This document shows, one piece after another, positions 15,951 to 24,013 of a DNA stretch of 34,364 nt (position 1 is the stretch's first letter; every line of letters begins with the position of its first letter). The stretch lies in contig JANLUX010000240.1 in assembly GCA_031363705.1 (NCBI GenBank), positions 1 to 34,364 of the forward strand, read 5' to 3'. The stretch comes from JANLUX01 sp031363705 (GTDB taxonomy: Bacteria > Bacteroidota > Bacteroidia > AKYH767-A > OLB10). Made by a program: the position numbers and the translations under genes. The notes below the pieces were generated by a model, which was given only the letters and a program-made list of their open reading frames with translations, ran no database searches and was not told the DNA's origin.

Positions 15951-17245
15951 TTTCTTGTATGAATATTTTCTAAAATAAATTCTCCAATCCGTTTACCTTG
16001 TTCAGCACCATTGATTATGGAAGGCATAAAATGAATACCTCCATAAAAACGACTGAGTCCTGCTTCCTTTGCTGCTTCATTGAATGAGTTGAAACTGCGC
16101 GGTGGTATGTTGATATACATCTCAGAAGAATCAGTGAATGAATAAGGTTGAGGAATAAGCTGTGTGAGTATAGTTGCGGATGTACTTGAAATAATGCTGT
16201 GTCCGCTCGGATATTCAGGAAACGGTGGTGTTTGAATATAGGGTAACCATTTTGGATCTATCAATCGCTGAATATATGTTTCTGGACGGATGGAATTACA
16301 CCTGAATTTTTCCGACCAGCAGCTAAGAAATCCCTCATACAAACCAATTGTAACAAGTGTATAAACTTCAGCGGTTTTCAATTCATCAAAATTTAAATTC
16401 CTGCATGCCTGCCCTGCTATTTTAATCCAATGACCTCCGGGAGATATTTTATGAATGAAATAAGTGATATGTGCTTTTTGAACAGAGATGTTCGGGTTGC
16501 AATCCCAAAACTGCGCAATTAACTTTTGCGTTGTATCTAATGTTCTGGATGTTTGATAAACCATCATTGCCTGCTTATAAAAGTCAGACGATTTTTTTTC
16601 ATCATACGCACAAGTAGCCACAGGTCTGATCTCACATGCTGAGTCAGTTACTAATGGACGCATTAATGGCCAGTTTGGTTCCAGTGCATTGGTGTATTCA
16701 GGTGCTGTGGGTTTCCATGCAGCAGTGCTGTCATTCAGCACATAACGCTGCAAAGTTTTTATGTGTGTGTAATTGTCCTTCATTACCCAGTCAATTAACT
16801 GCTTTCCTGCATTAATACCATACTCAATAGATCTGGCGATTACAGCAGTATCAATATTTTTATTTTTCCATATTTCTATTTCTTCCTTTTCAAAATCAGC
16901 AATCATATATTCAGAAAAAACTAATTTTTTTGCAACTGTGGTGTAAGCAAATTCAGCAGCGATAGAATAATTAATGTTTTCTTTTTCCAATTTTAATTTT
17001 GGAAGATGTTTAATTTGCCCGCTTAATGAAATCAATTGTGGATTGCCAATTGCCAGCACTTCATAGGCGGCAATGTTTGGATAAACATATACACGGCTTG
17101 AAACGGGTGGATTAAAAAGATCTTCCATCACCACTTCAACTAATTTTTCATTACAGCGGTATAAATAATTATCTACAGGGGTCCACGCATAGGAAACTGT
17201 ATAAGCAAAAAAGGCTGAACATATCAATAAAAATTTTTTGATCAT
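15947..17245 (-). CDS. Vanadium-dependent haloperoxidase-like protein (PAP2 superfamily)
   Basis: This 433-residue exported protein starts with a signal peptide (MIKKFLLICSAFFAYTVSYA). All vanadate-binding motifs of the haloperoxidase/PAP2 superfamily are present: KFRCNSIRP near residue 310 (Lys, Arg), YPSGHS near 345 (Ser, Gly, His) and SRFYGGIHF near 396 (Arg, His). Such enzymes use H2O2 to oxidise halides to hypohalous acids, or act as acid phosphatases. Halide preference cannot be read. The usual acidic residue a few positions after the last His is not obvious (HFMPSIING). The ATG at 17245 begins the signal peptide. The DUF3179 gene ends 16 bases upstream, and the downstream gene overlaps by four bases. 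Confidence 0.85.
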   Translation of the reverse strand: MIKKFLLICSAFFAYTVSYAWTPVDNYLYRCNEKLVEVVMEDLFNPPVSSRVYVYPNIAAYEVLAIGNPQLISLSGQIKHLPKLKLEKENINYSIAAEFAYTTVAKKLVFSEYMIADFEKEEIEIWKNKNIDTAVIARSIEYGINAGKQLIDWVMKDNYTHIKTLQRYVLNDSTAAWKPTAPEYTNALEPNWPLMRPLVTDSACEIRPVATCAYDEKKSSDFYKQAMMVYQTSRTLDTTQKLIAQFWDCNPNISVQKAHITYFIHKISPGGHWIKIAGQACRNLNFDELKTAEVYTLVTIGLYEGFLSCWSEKFRCNSIRPETYIQRLIDPKWLPYIQTPPFPEYPSGHSIISSTSATILTQLIPQPYSFTDSSEMYINIPPRSFNSFNEAAKEAGLSRFYGGIHFMPSIINGAEQGKRIGEFILENIHTRK

Positions 17246-17261
17246 CTTATTTAAGAAGTGA

Positions 17262-18398
17262 TTAATAAACTTTTGTATCAGGATTAAATGTTCGCCAGCT
17301 ATGCCAGAATTCCTGGTAAGCAGCAATTCTTTTTAAAGAAACAAAAGTTCCGATTGCTCTTCCATTCAATTCATATTGTTGATTGTTTAATGATAACGTA
17401 TCATTTGTCACTGTGAAATGATCATCACTTGATTTTCTTTTAAAAGCAAAAAAATTTTTATTATCAGATGAAACCAACACTATGATAGGAGTATCATCAA
17501 TTTTATCATGAATAATTCTTTGTGTAATTAATTTATTCCAGTCATAAGCTTTTGTTTGATGATTTACCTTAACGCCAACAACCCACGATTTATCTTTCCA
17601 TGACAATGAATCTGTGCCGGTCAAACTACTTCTTGATTTACCTGTTTCATAATTTTCTGAAACATAGTTTCCTGAATCCTTTTCATTTGGTTGCATTATT
17701 AAACTGTTAGGATATAATTGCAGCCACTTACCCAATGAAGTTTGATAACTAAATATCTCAGGCAAATGTTCACCTTTCAGTTCACCGGCAATTGCTTCTC
17801 CGTTCACTTGCCTCCACCATGATTTTGTGGTCTCATCTTCAAACATTGCATTAAAATGATCCATACCCACTAAACGAAATGTTTCATAGTTGCCTTTTAC
17901 TTTCGGTTCATACACTCTGCCGGTTCGGCAAACGGTACAATAAGTGACAATAATTGGTTCTCCGTTTAGCGAATCAGACACCTGGTGATGATATCCTAAA
18001 AACTGAACAGGATATGCTTTGGCAAAACCGTTTTTCTCCACACCAATAACAATACGTGAAGTATCAACATTGTTTTCGCCTGCATCCGCCATTATCAACT
18101 GATCTGGTTGAAGAAACATCTGATCAGCAGCCATTTTAAAATTTATTAGGTAAATGACAATTGATAAAAATAAAATAATCGTTACAGGAACCCATTTACT
18201 ATTCCAGTTTGCTTTTAAAAACGATAATAGAATCAACAAACAAAAACCTATTCTGAAAATCCAACGGTAAGAAAATAAAAAGTAAGCAAGATCAATGCTA
18301 TTCATCACCTGACTACCTGGAAGCGGCATGATGAAATAGACATTAAAAATCTCAAACAACAGTAAGAAAATGATACTGAAATAAAATATTTTTTTCAC
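17262..18398 (-). CDS. DUF3179 membrane-anchored protein
   Basis: The 378-residue protein has three hydrophobic segments at the N terminus (near residues 5-24, 42-60 and 70-88), followed by a DUF3179 domain with the hallmark YCTVCRTGRVYEP near residues 150-163. The CxxC and nearby His residues (YHHQ, MDHFN) suggest metal or redox chemistry, but the family function is not established to my knowledge. The start is GTG (18398-18396) reading into KKIFYFSIIFLLLFE. It heads the minus-strand operon with the haloperoxidase, ASPIC protein and glycosylase. The soluble domain is probably periplasmic, which would place it with the exported haloperoxidase. Confidence 0.8.
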   Translation of the reverse strand: MKKIFYFSIIFLLLFEIFNVYFIMPLPGSQVMNSIDLAYFLFSYRWIFRIGFCLLILLSFLKANWNSKWVPVTIILFLSIVIYLINFKMAADQMFLQPDQLIMADAGENNVDTSRIVIGVEKNGFAKAYPVQFLGYHHQVSDSLNGEPIIVTYCTVCRTGRVYEPKVKGNYETFRLVGMDHFNAMFEDETTKSWWRQVNGEAIAGELKGEHLPEIFSYQTSLGKWLQLYPNSLIMQPNEKDSGNYVSENYETGKSRSSLTGTDSLSWKDKSWVVGVKVNHQTKAYDWNKLITQRIIHDKIDDTPIIVLVSSDNKNFFAFKRKSSDDHFTVTNDTLSLNNQQYELNGRAIGTFVSLKRIAAYQEFWHSWRTFNPDTKVY

Positions 18399-18506
18399 TT
18401 AATGAGGGACATCAATTAACGGTAAACATAATAACATTTAGCGGAATAAAAGTTAAAACCGATACTGCAATTCCGATGATCATATTTTCTCTATTAATAA
18501 ATAATC

Positions 18507-18535
18507 TTTGCAAAACAATATCCTTTTTACCTTTG
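18507..18535 (+). promoter_or_regulatory. Promoter of the UbiA-family gene
   Basis: TACCTTTG (18528-18535) is a perfect TAnnTTTG box ending five bases before the ATG at 18541. A TTTG at 18507-18510 lies 17 bases upstream, shorter than the usual 19. The position suggests a leaderless or nearly leaderless message and makes an upstream TTG start at 18508 unlikely. Confidence 0.55.
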
Positions 18536-18540
18536 CCTTT

Positions 18541-19404
18541 ATGAATTCTTCCATTGTCGGGCGTTATTTAAGTTTAGTAAAATTCAGCCACACAATTTTT
18601 GCATTACCTTTTGCTGCCATTGGCTTTGTGTTGGGATTGCAAAAAATAAATTTTCACCTGGATCCTTTTCTGGCGCTTAAAGTTTTATTGTGTATGGTGT
18701 TTGCACGCAGTGCTGCCATGTCATTTAACCGCTGGGCTGATCAGCATATTGATAAATTAAATCCGCGCACATCAGTAAGAGAAATTCCCTCGGGTGTTAT
18801 TTCTTCAAACTCAGCATTAACATTTACAATTATCAATTGCATTTTATTTATCGTCACCACCTGGTTTATCAATCCACTTTGTTTTTATCTTTCGTTTGTT
18901 GCTTTATCGGTGGTGCTGGGCTACAGTTATACTAAAAGATTCACTGCTTTGTGTCACCTTGTATTAGGTTTAGGATTATCGCTGGCACCCATTGGCTCTT
19001 ATCTTGCTGTTACGGGACGGTTTGACTGGCTTCCGTTATTTTTTTCATTTGCTATAGTTTGCTGGGTGAGTGGCTTTGATATTATTTATGCTTTGCAGGA
19101 TGAACAGTTTGACCGCAGCAATCATTTGCAATCAATACCGGGAGCATTCGGTTCAAAAAAAGCAATTGCTATTGCACGAAATCTCCATATCAGTGCCTCT
19201 GTATTTTTATTGTCAGCAGGGTTATTTGCAAATCTTTCATTCATTTATTTTATCGGTTGGGGAGTTTTTACTTCGCTTTTAATTTATCAGCACACGCTGG
19301 TGAAAGCAAATGATTTCAGCAGGATTAATCTTGCATTTTTTACCACCAATGGAATTGCAAGCATTGTATTTGCTGTGTTTGTTATCAGTGATTTATTGAG
19401 ATAA
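18541..19404 (+). CDS. mqnP: UbiA-family polyprenyltransferase, probably MqnP of the futalosine menaquinone pathway
   Basis: The 287-residue polytopic membrane protein has about eight hydrophobic segments. The first Asp-rich motif is NRWADQHID near residues 70-78, followed by NPRTSVREIPSG, a block typical of 4-hydroxybenzoate/MqnP-type enzymes. The second Asp-rich site is DIIYALQDEQFD near 180-191. It would prenylate an aromatic acid using a polyprenyl diphosphate derived from the MEP pathway (dxs is in this window). MqnP is favoured over UbiA because Bacteroidota make menaquinone rather than ubiquinone. No other mqn gene is in the window, so specificity is inferred. Confidence 0.78.
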   Translation: MNSSIVGRYLSLVKFSHTIFALPFAAIGFVLGLQKINFHLDPFLALKVLLCMVFARSAAMSFNRWADQHIDKLNPRTSVREIPSGVISSNSALTFTIINCILFIVTTWFINPLCFYLSFVALSVVLGYSYTKRFTALCHLVLGLGLSLAPIGSYLAVTGRFDWLPLFFSFAIVCWVSGFDIIYALQDEQFDRSNHLQSIPGAFGSKKAIAIARNLHISASVFLLSAGLFANLSFIYFIGWGVFTSLLIYQHTLVKANDFSRINLAFFTTNGIASIVFAVFVISDLLR

Positions 19405-19455
19405 AATATACATTAATCACTCTGTAAACTGTTAGCTCAAGAGCAATAATTGTTT

Positions 19456-19463
19456 TATTTTTG
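19456..19463 (+). promoter_or_regulatory. -7 box of the E1 dehydrogenase gene
   Basis: TATTTTTG matches TAnnTTTG and lies 25 bases before the ATG at 19489. A TTG start at 19450 would lie upstream of it, so 19489 is preferred. Confidence 0.5.
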
Positions 19464-19488
19464 CTTTGATTTATTTCCCGTTCATCTT

Positions 19489-21909
19489 ATGAAACCCGAA
19501 ACTAATACTGAACAAAAACAACTCAGTTTTGATGAGTTCAAACATATCGTCATTGATGATTATCGCATTGCCAATGAGAGCCGTCAGGCAAGCCTTATTG
19601 GGCGCAAAGAAGTATTGACAGGTAAAGCCAAGTTTGGAATTTTTGGTGATGGAAAAGAGGTGGCACAGATTGCAATGGCTAAAGCTTTTCGCAATGGAGA
19701 TTTCCGGTCGGGATATTATCGTGATCAGACTTTTATGTTTGCAGCAGGATTGTTAACGATACAAGAATTTTTTGCGCAACTCTACGCTCATCCTGACATT
19801 AAGGCTGAGCCCTCTTCAGGGGGCCGTGCAATGAATGGACATTACTCCACACGGTTGCTCAATGAAGATGGTAGTTGGAAAAACCTTATTCAATTAAAAA
19901 ATTCTTCAGCTGATGTTTCTCCCACCGCTTCTCAAATGCCACGTTTGCTGGGTTTAGCTTATGCTTCTAAACTATACCGTATCAATCCTGATTTGGCGAA
20001 AGCCAATAATCAATTTACTGTTAATGGTAATGAAGTAGCATTTGGTACCATTGGTGATGCATCAACCTCTGAAGGATTATTTTTTGAAACGATAAATGCT
20101 GCCGGAGTTTTACAAGTGCCAATGGCAATTTCAGTTTGGGATGATGGATATGGAATTTCCGTTCCGCAAAAATTTCAAACTACCAAACACAGTATTTCAG
20201 AAGTATTGAAAGGCTTTGAGCGCACCAATGAAAAAGATGGTTACCTGATTCTTACTCCCAAAGGTTGGGACTATCCAGGCTTGTGCGAAGCTTATGAAAA
20301 AGGAATAGCACTTTGCCGTGCACAACATATTCCTGTTTTATTTCATATTCAGGAAATGACGCAACCGCAAGGTCACTCCACAAGCGGTTCGCATGAGCGG
20401 TATAAAAACAAAGAGCGTTTAAGTTGGGAAGATGATTTTGATTGCATTCGTAAAATGCGTGAGTGGATGATGGAATCTGCCATTGCAACAGAAGAAGAAC
20501 TGGAGGAAATAGAAACACAGGCAAAGAAAACAGCGAATGAAGCAAAACGCAAAGCATGGGATGCACATGTTTCGATCATCAAAATAGAACTGGATGAAGC
20601 AATCAGTTTGTTAACTGCATTTGCTGCATCAAACACTAACGGAGTTTTTATTCAGAAATTAATTTCTGATTTGAAAGCACTAACAGAACCTGATCGCAGA
20701 GAAATAACTATCACGATCAAGAAAGCATTACGTTTTGCGCGTGAGGATCATTCACCAGCTGCAGTTCAGTTACGGAGTTGGTTAGATGCATTTCTTAAAT
20801 TAAATAATAATCGTTTTGACAGTAATCAATACAGCGAAAGCAACCAGAACGCATTAAAAATAAAACCTGTGGCTGCACAATACAATGCCGATGCACCAAT
20901 GGTTGACGGACGCGAAGTGTTGCAGGCAAATTTTGATGCGTTGCTTACTTCAATGCCGCAGGTGCTTTCATTTGGTGAAGATGTAGGAAGTATTGGAGGA
21001 GTAAATCAAACCTATGCGGGATTGCAGCAGAAGCATGGCGACAATCGTGTGATTGATACGGGCATTCGCGAAGCAACTATTATTGGCCAGGGAATTGGCT
21101 TGGCTTTGCGCGGATTAAGACCGATTGCCGAAATCCAATATCTGGATTACATGGCTTATGCCATCCAGATTTTGAGTGACGATCTTGCTTGTCTTCAATA
21201 TCGCACTGCAGGTGGACAAAAAGCTCCGCTGATTATAAGTACACGCGGACATCGTTTGGAAGGTATCTGGCATTCCGGTTCTCCGATGCAAATGATGTTG
21301 GGTGCAATACGCGGAATATATTTATGCGTGCCACGCAATATGACACAAGCAGCAGGATTTTATAACACGATGCTTGCTTCTGATGAACCTGCAATAATTG
21401 TTGAACCATTGAATGGCTACCGGATAAAGGAAAAACTGCCTGCAAATATTGGAGAATTTAAAGTGGCACTTGGTGTTCCTGAAATTCTTACAGAAGGAAA
21501 TGATGTAACAATTGTTACTTATGGATCGCTTTGCAAAATTGCAGCAGAAGCTGTTCAGCAATTAAATGAATATGGAATCAGTTGTGAGCTGATAGATGTG
21601 CAGACCTTGTTACCATTTGATATTCATCACAGCATTTCAAAATCCCTTGCAAAAACAAATAAAGTTTTATTTCTGGATGAGGATGTGCCCGGTGGTGCAA
21701 GTGCTTACATGATGCAACAGGTATTAGAAAAACAAAATGCATTTCAATATTTAGATGCTGCGCCACGCACACTGAGTGCAAAAGAACATCGCCCTGCTTA
21801 TGGATCGGATGGAGATTACTTTAGCAAACCACAGGCAGAAGATATTTTTGATATAGTTTATAATATGATGAGTGATTATAATCCTAAAAAATTTCCTGAT
21901 ATTTATTAA
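19489..21909 (+). CDS. Fused E1 alpha/beta subunit of a 2-oxoacid dehydrogenase complex
   Basis: This 806-residue protein joins both E1 subunits. The alpha half (to about residue 360) carries the ThDP-binding motif as GDASTSEGLFFETINAA near 189-205. A helical linker follows, then the beta half from about residue 472 (VDGREVLQANFDALL), with FGEDVGSIGGV, a transketolase pyrimidine-binding domain and a C-terminal domain (FLDEDVPGGASAYMMQ). It decarboxylates a 2-oxoacid and acylates the E2 lipoyl group. Branched-chain 2-oxoacids are most likely, as for similar fused E1s in Bacteroidota, but pyruvate is possible. E2 and E3 are not in the window. The stop codon TAA shares a base with the next ATG (vapB-like). 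Confidence 0.9.
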   Translation: MKPETNTEQKQLSFDEFKHIVIDDYRIANESRQASLIGRKEVLTGKAKFGIFGDGKEVAQIAMAKAFRNGDFRSGYYRDQTFMFAAGLLTIQEFFAQLYAHPDIKAEPSSGGRAMNGHYSTRLLNEDGSWKNLIQLKNSSADVSPTASQMPRLLGLAYASKLYRINPDLAKANNQFTVNGNEVAFGTIGDASTSEGLFFETINAAGVLQVPMAISVWDDGYGISVPQKFQTTKHSISEVLKGFERTNEKDGYLILTPKGWDYPGLCEAYEKGIALCRAQHIPVLFHIQEMTQPQGHSTSGSHERYKNKERLSWEDDFDCIRKMREWMMESAIATEEELEEIETQAKKTANEAKRKAWDAHVSIIKIELDEAISLLTAFAASNTNGVFIQKLISDLKALTEPDRREITITIKKALRFAREDHSPAAVQLRSWLDAFLKLNNNRFDSNQYSESNQNALKIKPVAAQYNADAPMVDGREVLQANFDALLTSMPQVLSFGEDVGSIGGVNQTYAGLQQKHGDNRVIDTGIREATIIGQGIGLALRGLRPIAEIQYLDYMAYAIQILSDDLACLQYRTAGGQKAPLIISTRGHRLEGIWHSGSPMQMMLGAIRGIYLCVPRNMTQAAGFYNTMLASDEPAIIVEPLNGYRIKEKLPANIGEFKVALGVPEILTEGNDVTIVTYGSLCKIAAEAVQQLNEYGISCELIDVQTLLPFDIHHSISKSLAKTNKVLFLDEDVPGGASAYMMQQVLEKQNAFQYLDAAPRTLSAKEHRPAYGSDGDYFSKPQAEDIFDIVYNMMSDYNPKKFPDIY

Positions 21910-22133
21910 TGAAAAACATGGTACGACAAATTATTAAAGCGAAAAGTGAAACGATCAATATCGTAATACCAGAAGACTATGTTGGTAAAACAATAGAGAT
22001 ACTTGCATTTCCAATAGAAGAAAACGAAAATATAACCAAGAAAAGGAAAGCTGAAATAATTGAAAAGTTTAGAAAAATGCAAACTGATATGACAGGTTAT
22101 AAATTCGATAGGGACGAAGCCAATGAAAGATAA
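21909..22133 (+). CDS. VapB-like antitoxin
   Basis: This 74-residue protein has a short N-terminal beta strand pair (TINIVIPEDYVGKTIEILAF), as in small AbrB/Phd-like or DUF2281-type antitoxins. A basic and acidic helical tail follows (KKRKAEIIEKFRKMQ). It overlaps the PIN-domain gene by 11 bases, so the pair is coupled. Its ATG lies on the E1 stop codon (TAATG, 21907-21911), with no promoter box visible ahead, implying transcription from the E1 promoter. A second ATG at 21918 is an alternative start. The antitoxin role rests on size and position. Confidence 0.75.
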   Translation: MKNMVRQIIKAKSETINIVIPEDYVGKTIEILAFPIEENENITKKRKAEIIEKFRKMQTDMTGYKFDRDEANER

Positions 22134-22524
22134 AATTTTTCTTGATTCGAACATTATAGTTTATTCTCAGGGCATAGATTCTTTAAAGAAAAAAACAAGT
22201 CTTGAACTTTTGGAGAATGAATTTTTTATCAGTACACAAGTATTAAATGAATTTATTAACGTAAGAATAAAAAAATTTAAGGACGACAAGATAAATGCTT
22301 TTGCTCTGGCTTATAATGTTATAGAAATTTGCTCTTTGGTAATCATAAAACCTGATTTGTATAAGACAGGTGAGAAAATTTGCATTGCTTATGGTTATTC
22401 TTTTTATGATTCGATGATTATTGCTGCAGCACTTGAATCAGAATGCGCTATTCTCTACAGTGAAGATTTAACACACAATCAATTGATAGAAAAGAAGCTT
22501 AAAATTATCAATCCTTTTAAATAA
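22123..22524 (+). CDS. PIN-domain ribonuclease toxin (VapC-like)
   Basis: The 133-residue protein is a full PIN domain. The acidic metal ligands are visible in FLDSNIIVYS (Asp near residue 8), QVLNEFINV (Glu near 43) and FYDSMIIAAAL (Asp near 99), with YSEDL near 118 and the usual C-terminal IINPF. VapC toxins are Mg-dependent endoribonucleases, often cutting initiator tRNA or 23S rRNA; the target here is unknown. It is coupled to the antitoxin by an 11-base overlap and lies 14 bases before murQ. It sits between two metabolic genes like an inserted cassette, but unlike the other two modules I see no flanking duplication. Confidence 0.87.
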   Translation: MKDKIFLDSNIIVYSQGIDSLKKKTSLELLENEFFISTQVLNEFINVRIKKFKDDKINAFALAYNVIEICSLVIIKPDLYKTGEKICIAYGYSFYDSMIIAAALESECAILYSEDLTHNQLIEKKLKIINPFK

Positions 22525-22538
22525 TTATTTTTTGCTCT

Positions 22539-23351
22539 ATGTCTGAAATAAATAAAACAACAGAATCAGATTCCTATTACAACCAACTTGAAAAAATGAC
22601 CGTGAACGAGTTGTTGTTGAACATTAATAAAGAAGATAAAACCGTTCCGCTTTCAATTGAGAAAGTAATTCCGAATATTGAAGCATTGGTAAATGTTATC
22701 GTTGAGAAATTAAAAACCGGTGGACGATTATTTTACATCGGTGCTGGTACAAGCGGAAGATTAGGAATTGTGGATGCATCCGAATGCCCTCCGACATTCG
22801 GAGTAGAGCACGGTTTGGTTGTAGGATTGATTGCCGGAGGTGATAAAGCAATCCGCAAAGCAGTGGAGTTTGCAGAAGATGATGCTGAACAAGGATGGAA
22901 AGATTTGCAATCAAATAATGTTTCAGATAAAGATGTGGTAATTGGAATAGCTGCTTCGGGCACTACACCTTATGTTATTGGAGCATTGAAACACTGCAAT
23001 GAAAAAAATATTGTCACCGGTTCGATAACATGTAATGCAAACAGTCCTGTTTCGCAAAACGCAAATTATCCCATTGAAGTAATTACAGGTCCTGAATTTG
23101 TAACCGGAAGCACAAGAATGAAAGCAGGCACGGCACAAAAATTAGTGTTGAATATGATTTCTACTTCCGTGATGATTCAGTTAGGAAGAGTGAAGGGAAA
23201 TAAAATGGTGGATATGCAGTTAAGCAATAATAAATTGATAGATCGGGGAACAAGAATGATTATGGATGCTTTAAATATAGATGCAGCTACTGCCAAACAT
23301 TTGCTGGATGAATATGGAAGTGTGAGGTTGGCAATTAATAGTTATAAATGA
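22539..23351 (+). CDS. murQ: N-acetylmuramic acid 6-phosphate etherase
   Basis: The 270-residue SIS-domain enzyme cleaves the lactyl ether of MurNAc-6-phosphate to give GlcNAc-6-phosphate and D-lactate in cell-wall recycling. Signatures are FYIGAGTSGRLGIVDASECPP (quoted in parts: GAGTSGRLG and DASECPPTFG, which carries the catalytic Glu region), GIAASGTTPYV and TGSTRMKAGTAQK. The length is slightly shorter than in E. coli (298) but appears complete, ending in a small helical domain (AATAKHLLDEYG). A TATTTTTTG run (22526-22534) ends four bases before the ATG and may be its own -7 box. Confidence 0.94.
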   Translation: MSEINKTTESDSYYNQLEKMTVNELLLNINKEDKTVPLSIEKVIPNIEALVNVIVEKLKTGGRLFYIGAGTSGRLGIVDASECPPTFGVEHGLVVGLIAGGDKAIRKAVEFAEDDAEQGWKDLQSNNVSDKDVVIGIAASGTTPYVIGALKHCNEKNIVTGSITCNANSPVSQNANYPIEVITGPEFVTGSTRMKAGTAQKLVLNMISTSVMIQLGRVKGNKMVDMQLSNNKLIDRGTRMIMDALNIDAATAKHLLDEYGSVRLAINSYK

Positions 23352-23420
23352 GTAGAAAGTCAAAAAATTATGTCTCGTAAATCATCTTCCCTTTCTACAT
23401 TCTACTTACTACTTTCTACT
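23351..23420. repeat. Short inverted repeat between murQ and the 188-aa gene
   Basis: AGTAGAAAGT (23351-23360) is perfectly complementary to ACTTTCTACT (23411-23420), with further ACTTTCTAC-like units between them. The left arm begins on the last base of the murQ stop codon. The arms match the outer arms of the repeat at 7116-7229. Confidence 0.5.
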
Positions 23421-23428
23421 ACAAGATA

Positions 23429-23995
23429 ATGCAAGATATAGAACCCTTTTACAACTGGCGCGATTATTACATAGCTGACGAAGATGAACTTTCACCATTT
23501 TATGGGAGAGTATATAGTGAGTTTGAATATTCCAACACGATTTACAATTATTACATCCATCCGCAGTGGGATGACATTGGATCCAGCACGTTATATATAA
23601 AAATTCTTTTTGCAGATTATGATTCAGGATTTGCCATTATTGAATTGATTGGTGAATGGAATGATGCAATCAATAATGATATTATGATGCTGAAGCGTGA
23701 TGTGATTGATCAGATGATTGGAAATGGCATCAATCATTTTATTTTGATCGGAGAAAATGTTTTGAATTTTCATGTGTCTGATGATTGTTATTACCAGGAG
23801 TGGTTTGAAGATGTAGAAGATGGCTGGGTGGTTGCGCTTAATTTTCAGGATCATGTGTTGCGTGAATTCACCACAAATAATATTGATTATTTTTTAATTT
23901 TTGGTGGCGAGTTAAATGAAATGACATGGCGCTCTTTTAACCCTCAGCAGTTGTATAAAAAAATTGAAAGGGTTATCAATCATCGCTTAGCGTAG
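23429..23995 (+). CDS. Conserved-looking acidic hypothetical protein
   Basis: I do not recognise this 188-residue protein. It is strongly acidic and rich in Tyr, Trp and Asp (YNWRDYYIADEDE, SDDCYYQEWFEDVEDGW) and has no signal peptide or membrane segment, so it is probably cytosolic. Alternating hydrophobic stretches (STLYIKILFADY, FAIIELIGEW, FILIGENVLNF, YFLIFGG) suggest an alpha/beta fold. Codon use and base composition look like its neighbours. It begins with ATG at 23429 and is followed by a REP-like hairpin. No functional context is evident. Confidence 0.7.
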   Translation: MQDIEPFYNWRDYYIADEDELSPFYGRVYSEFEYSNTIYNYYIHPQWDDIGSSTLYIKILFADYDSGFAIIELIGEWNDAINNDIMMLKRDVIDQMIGNGINHFILIGENVLNFHVSDDCYYQEWFEDVEDGWVVALNFQDHVLREFTTNNIDYFLIFGGELNEMTWRSFNPQQLYKKIERVINHRLA

Positions 23996-24013
23996 TTTCT
24001 TCATTCGTGTTTT

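Noticed and set aside
18541..19404. UbiA for ubiquinone or a heme O synthase
   Set aside because: The motif pattern (NRWADQHID, NPRTSVREIPSG) fits the 4-hydroxybenzoate/MqnP branch, not CtaB, and Bacteroidota use menaquinone.
19450..19488. Longer N terminus of the E1 protein from a TTG start
   Set aside because: That start lies upstream of a TATTTTTG -7 box at 19456-19463; the ATG at 19489 fits the family better.
21850..22538. Possible duplicated tail of the E1 gene after vapC (ATTATAATCCT versus ATTATCAATCCT)
   Set aside because: The match is only about 11 bases and the vapC copy encodes the IINPF ending normal for VapC, so it is probably coincidence.
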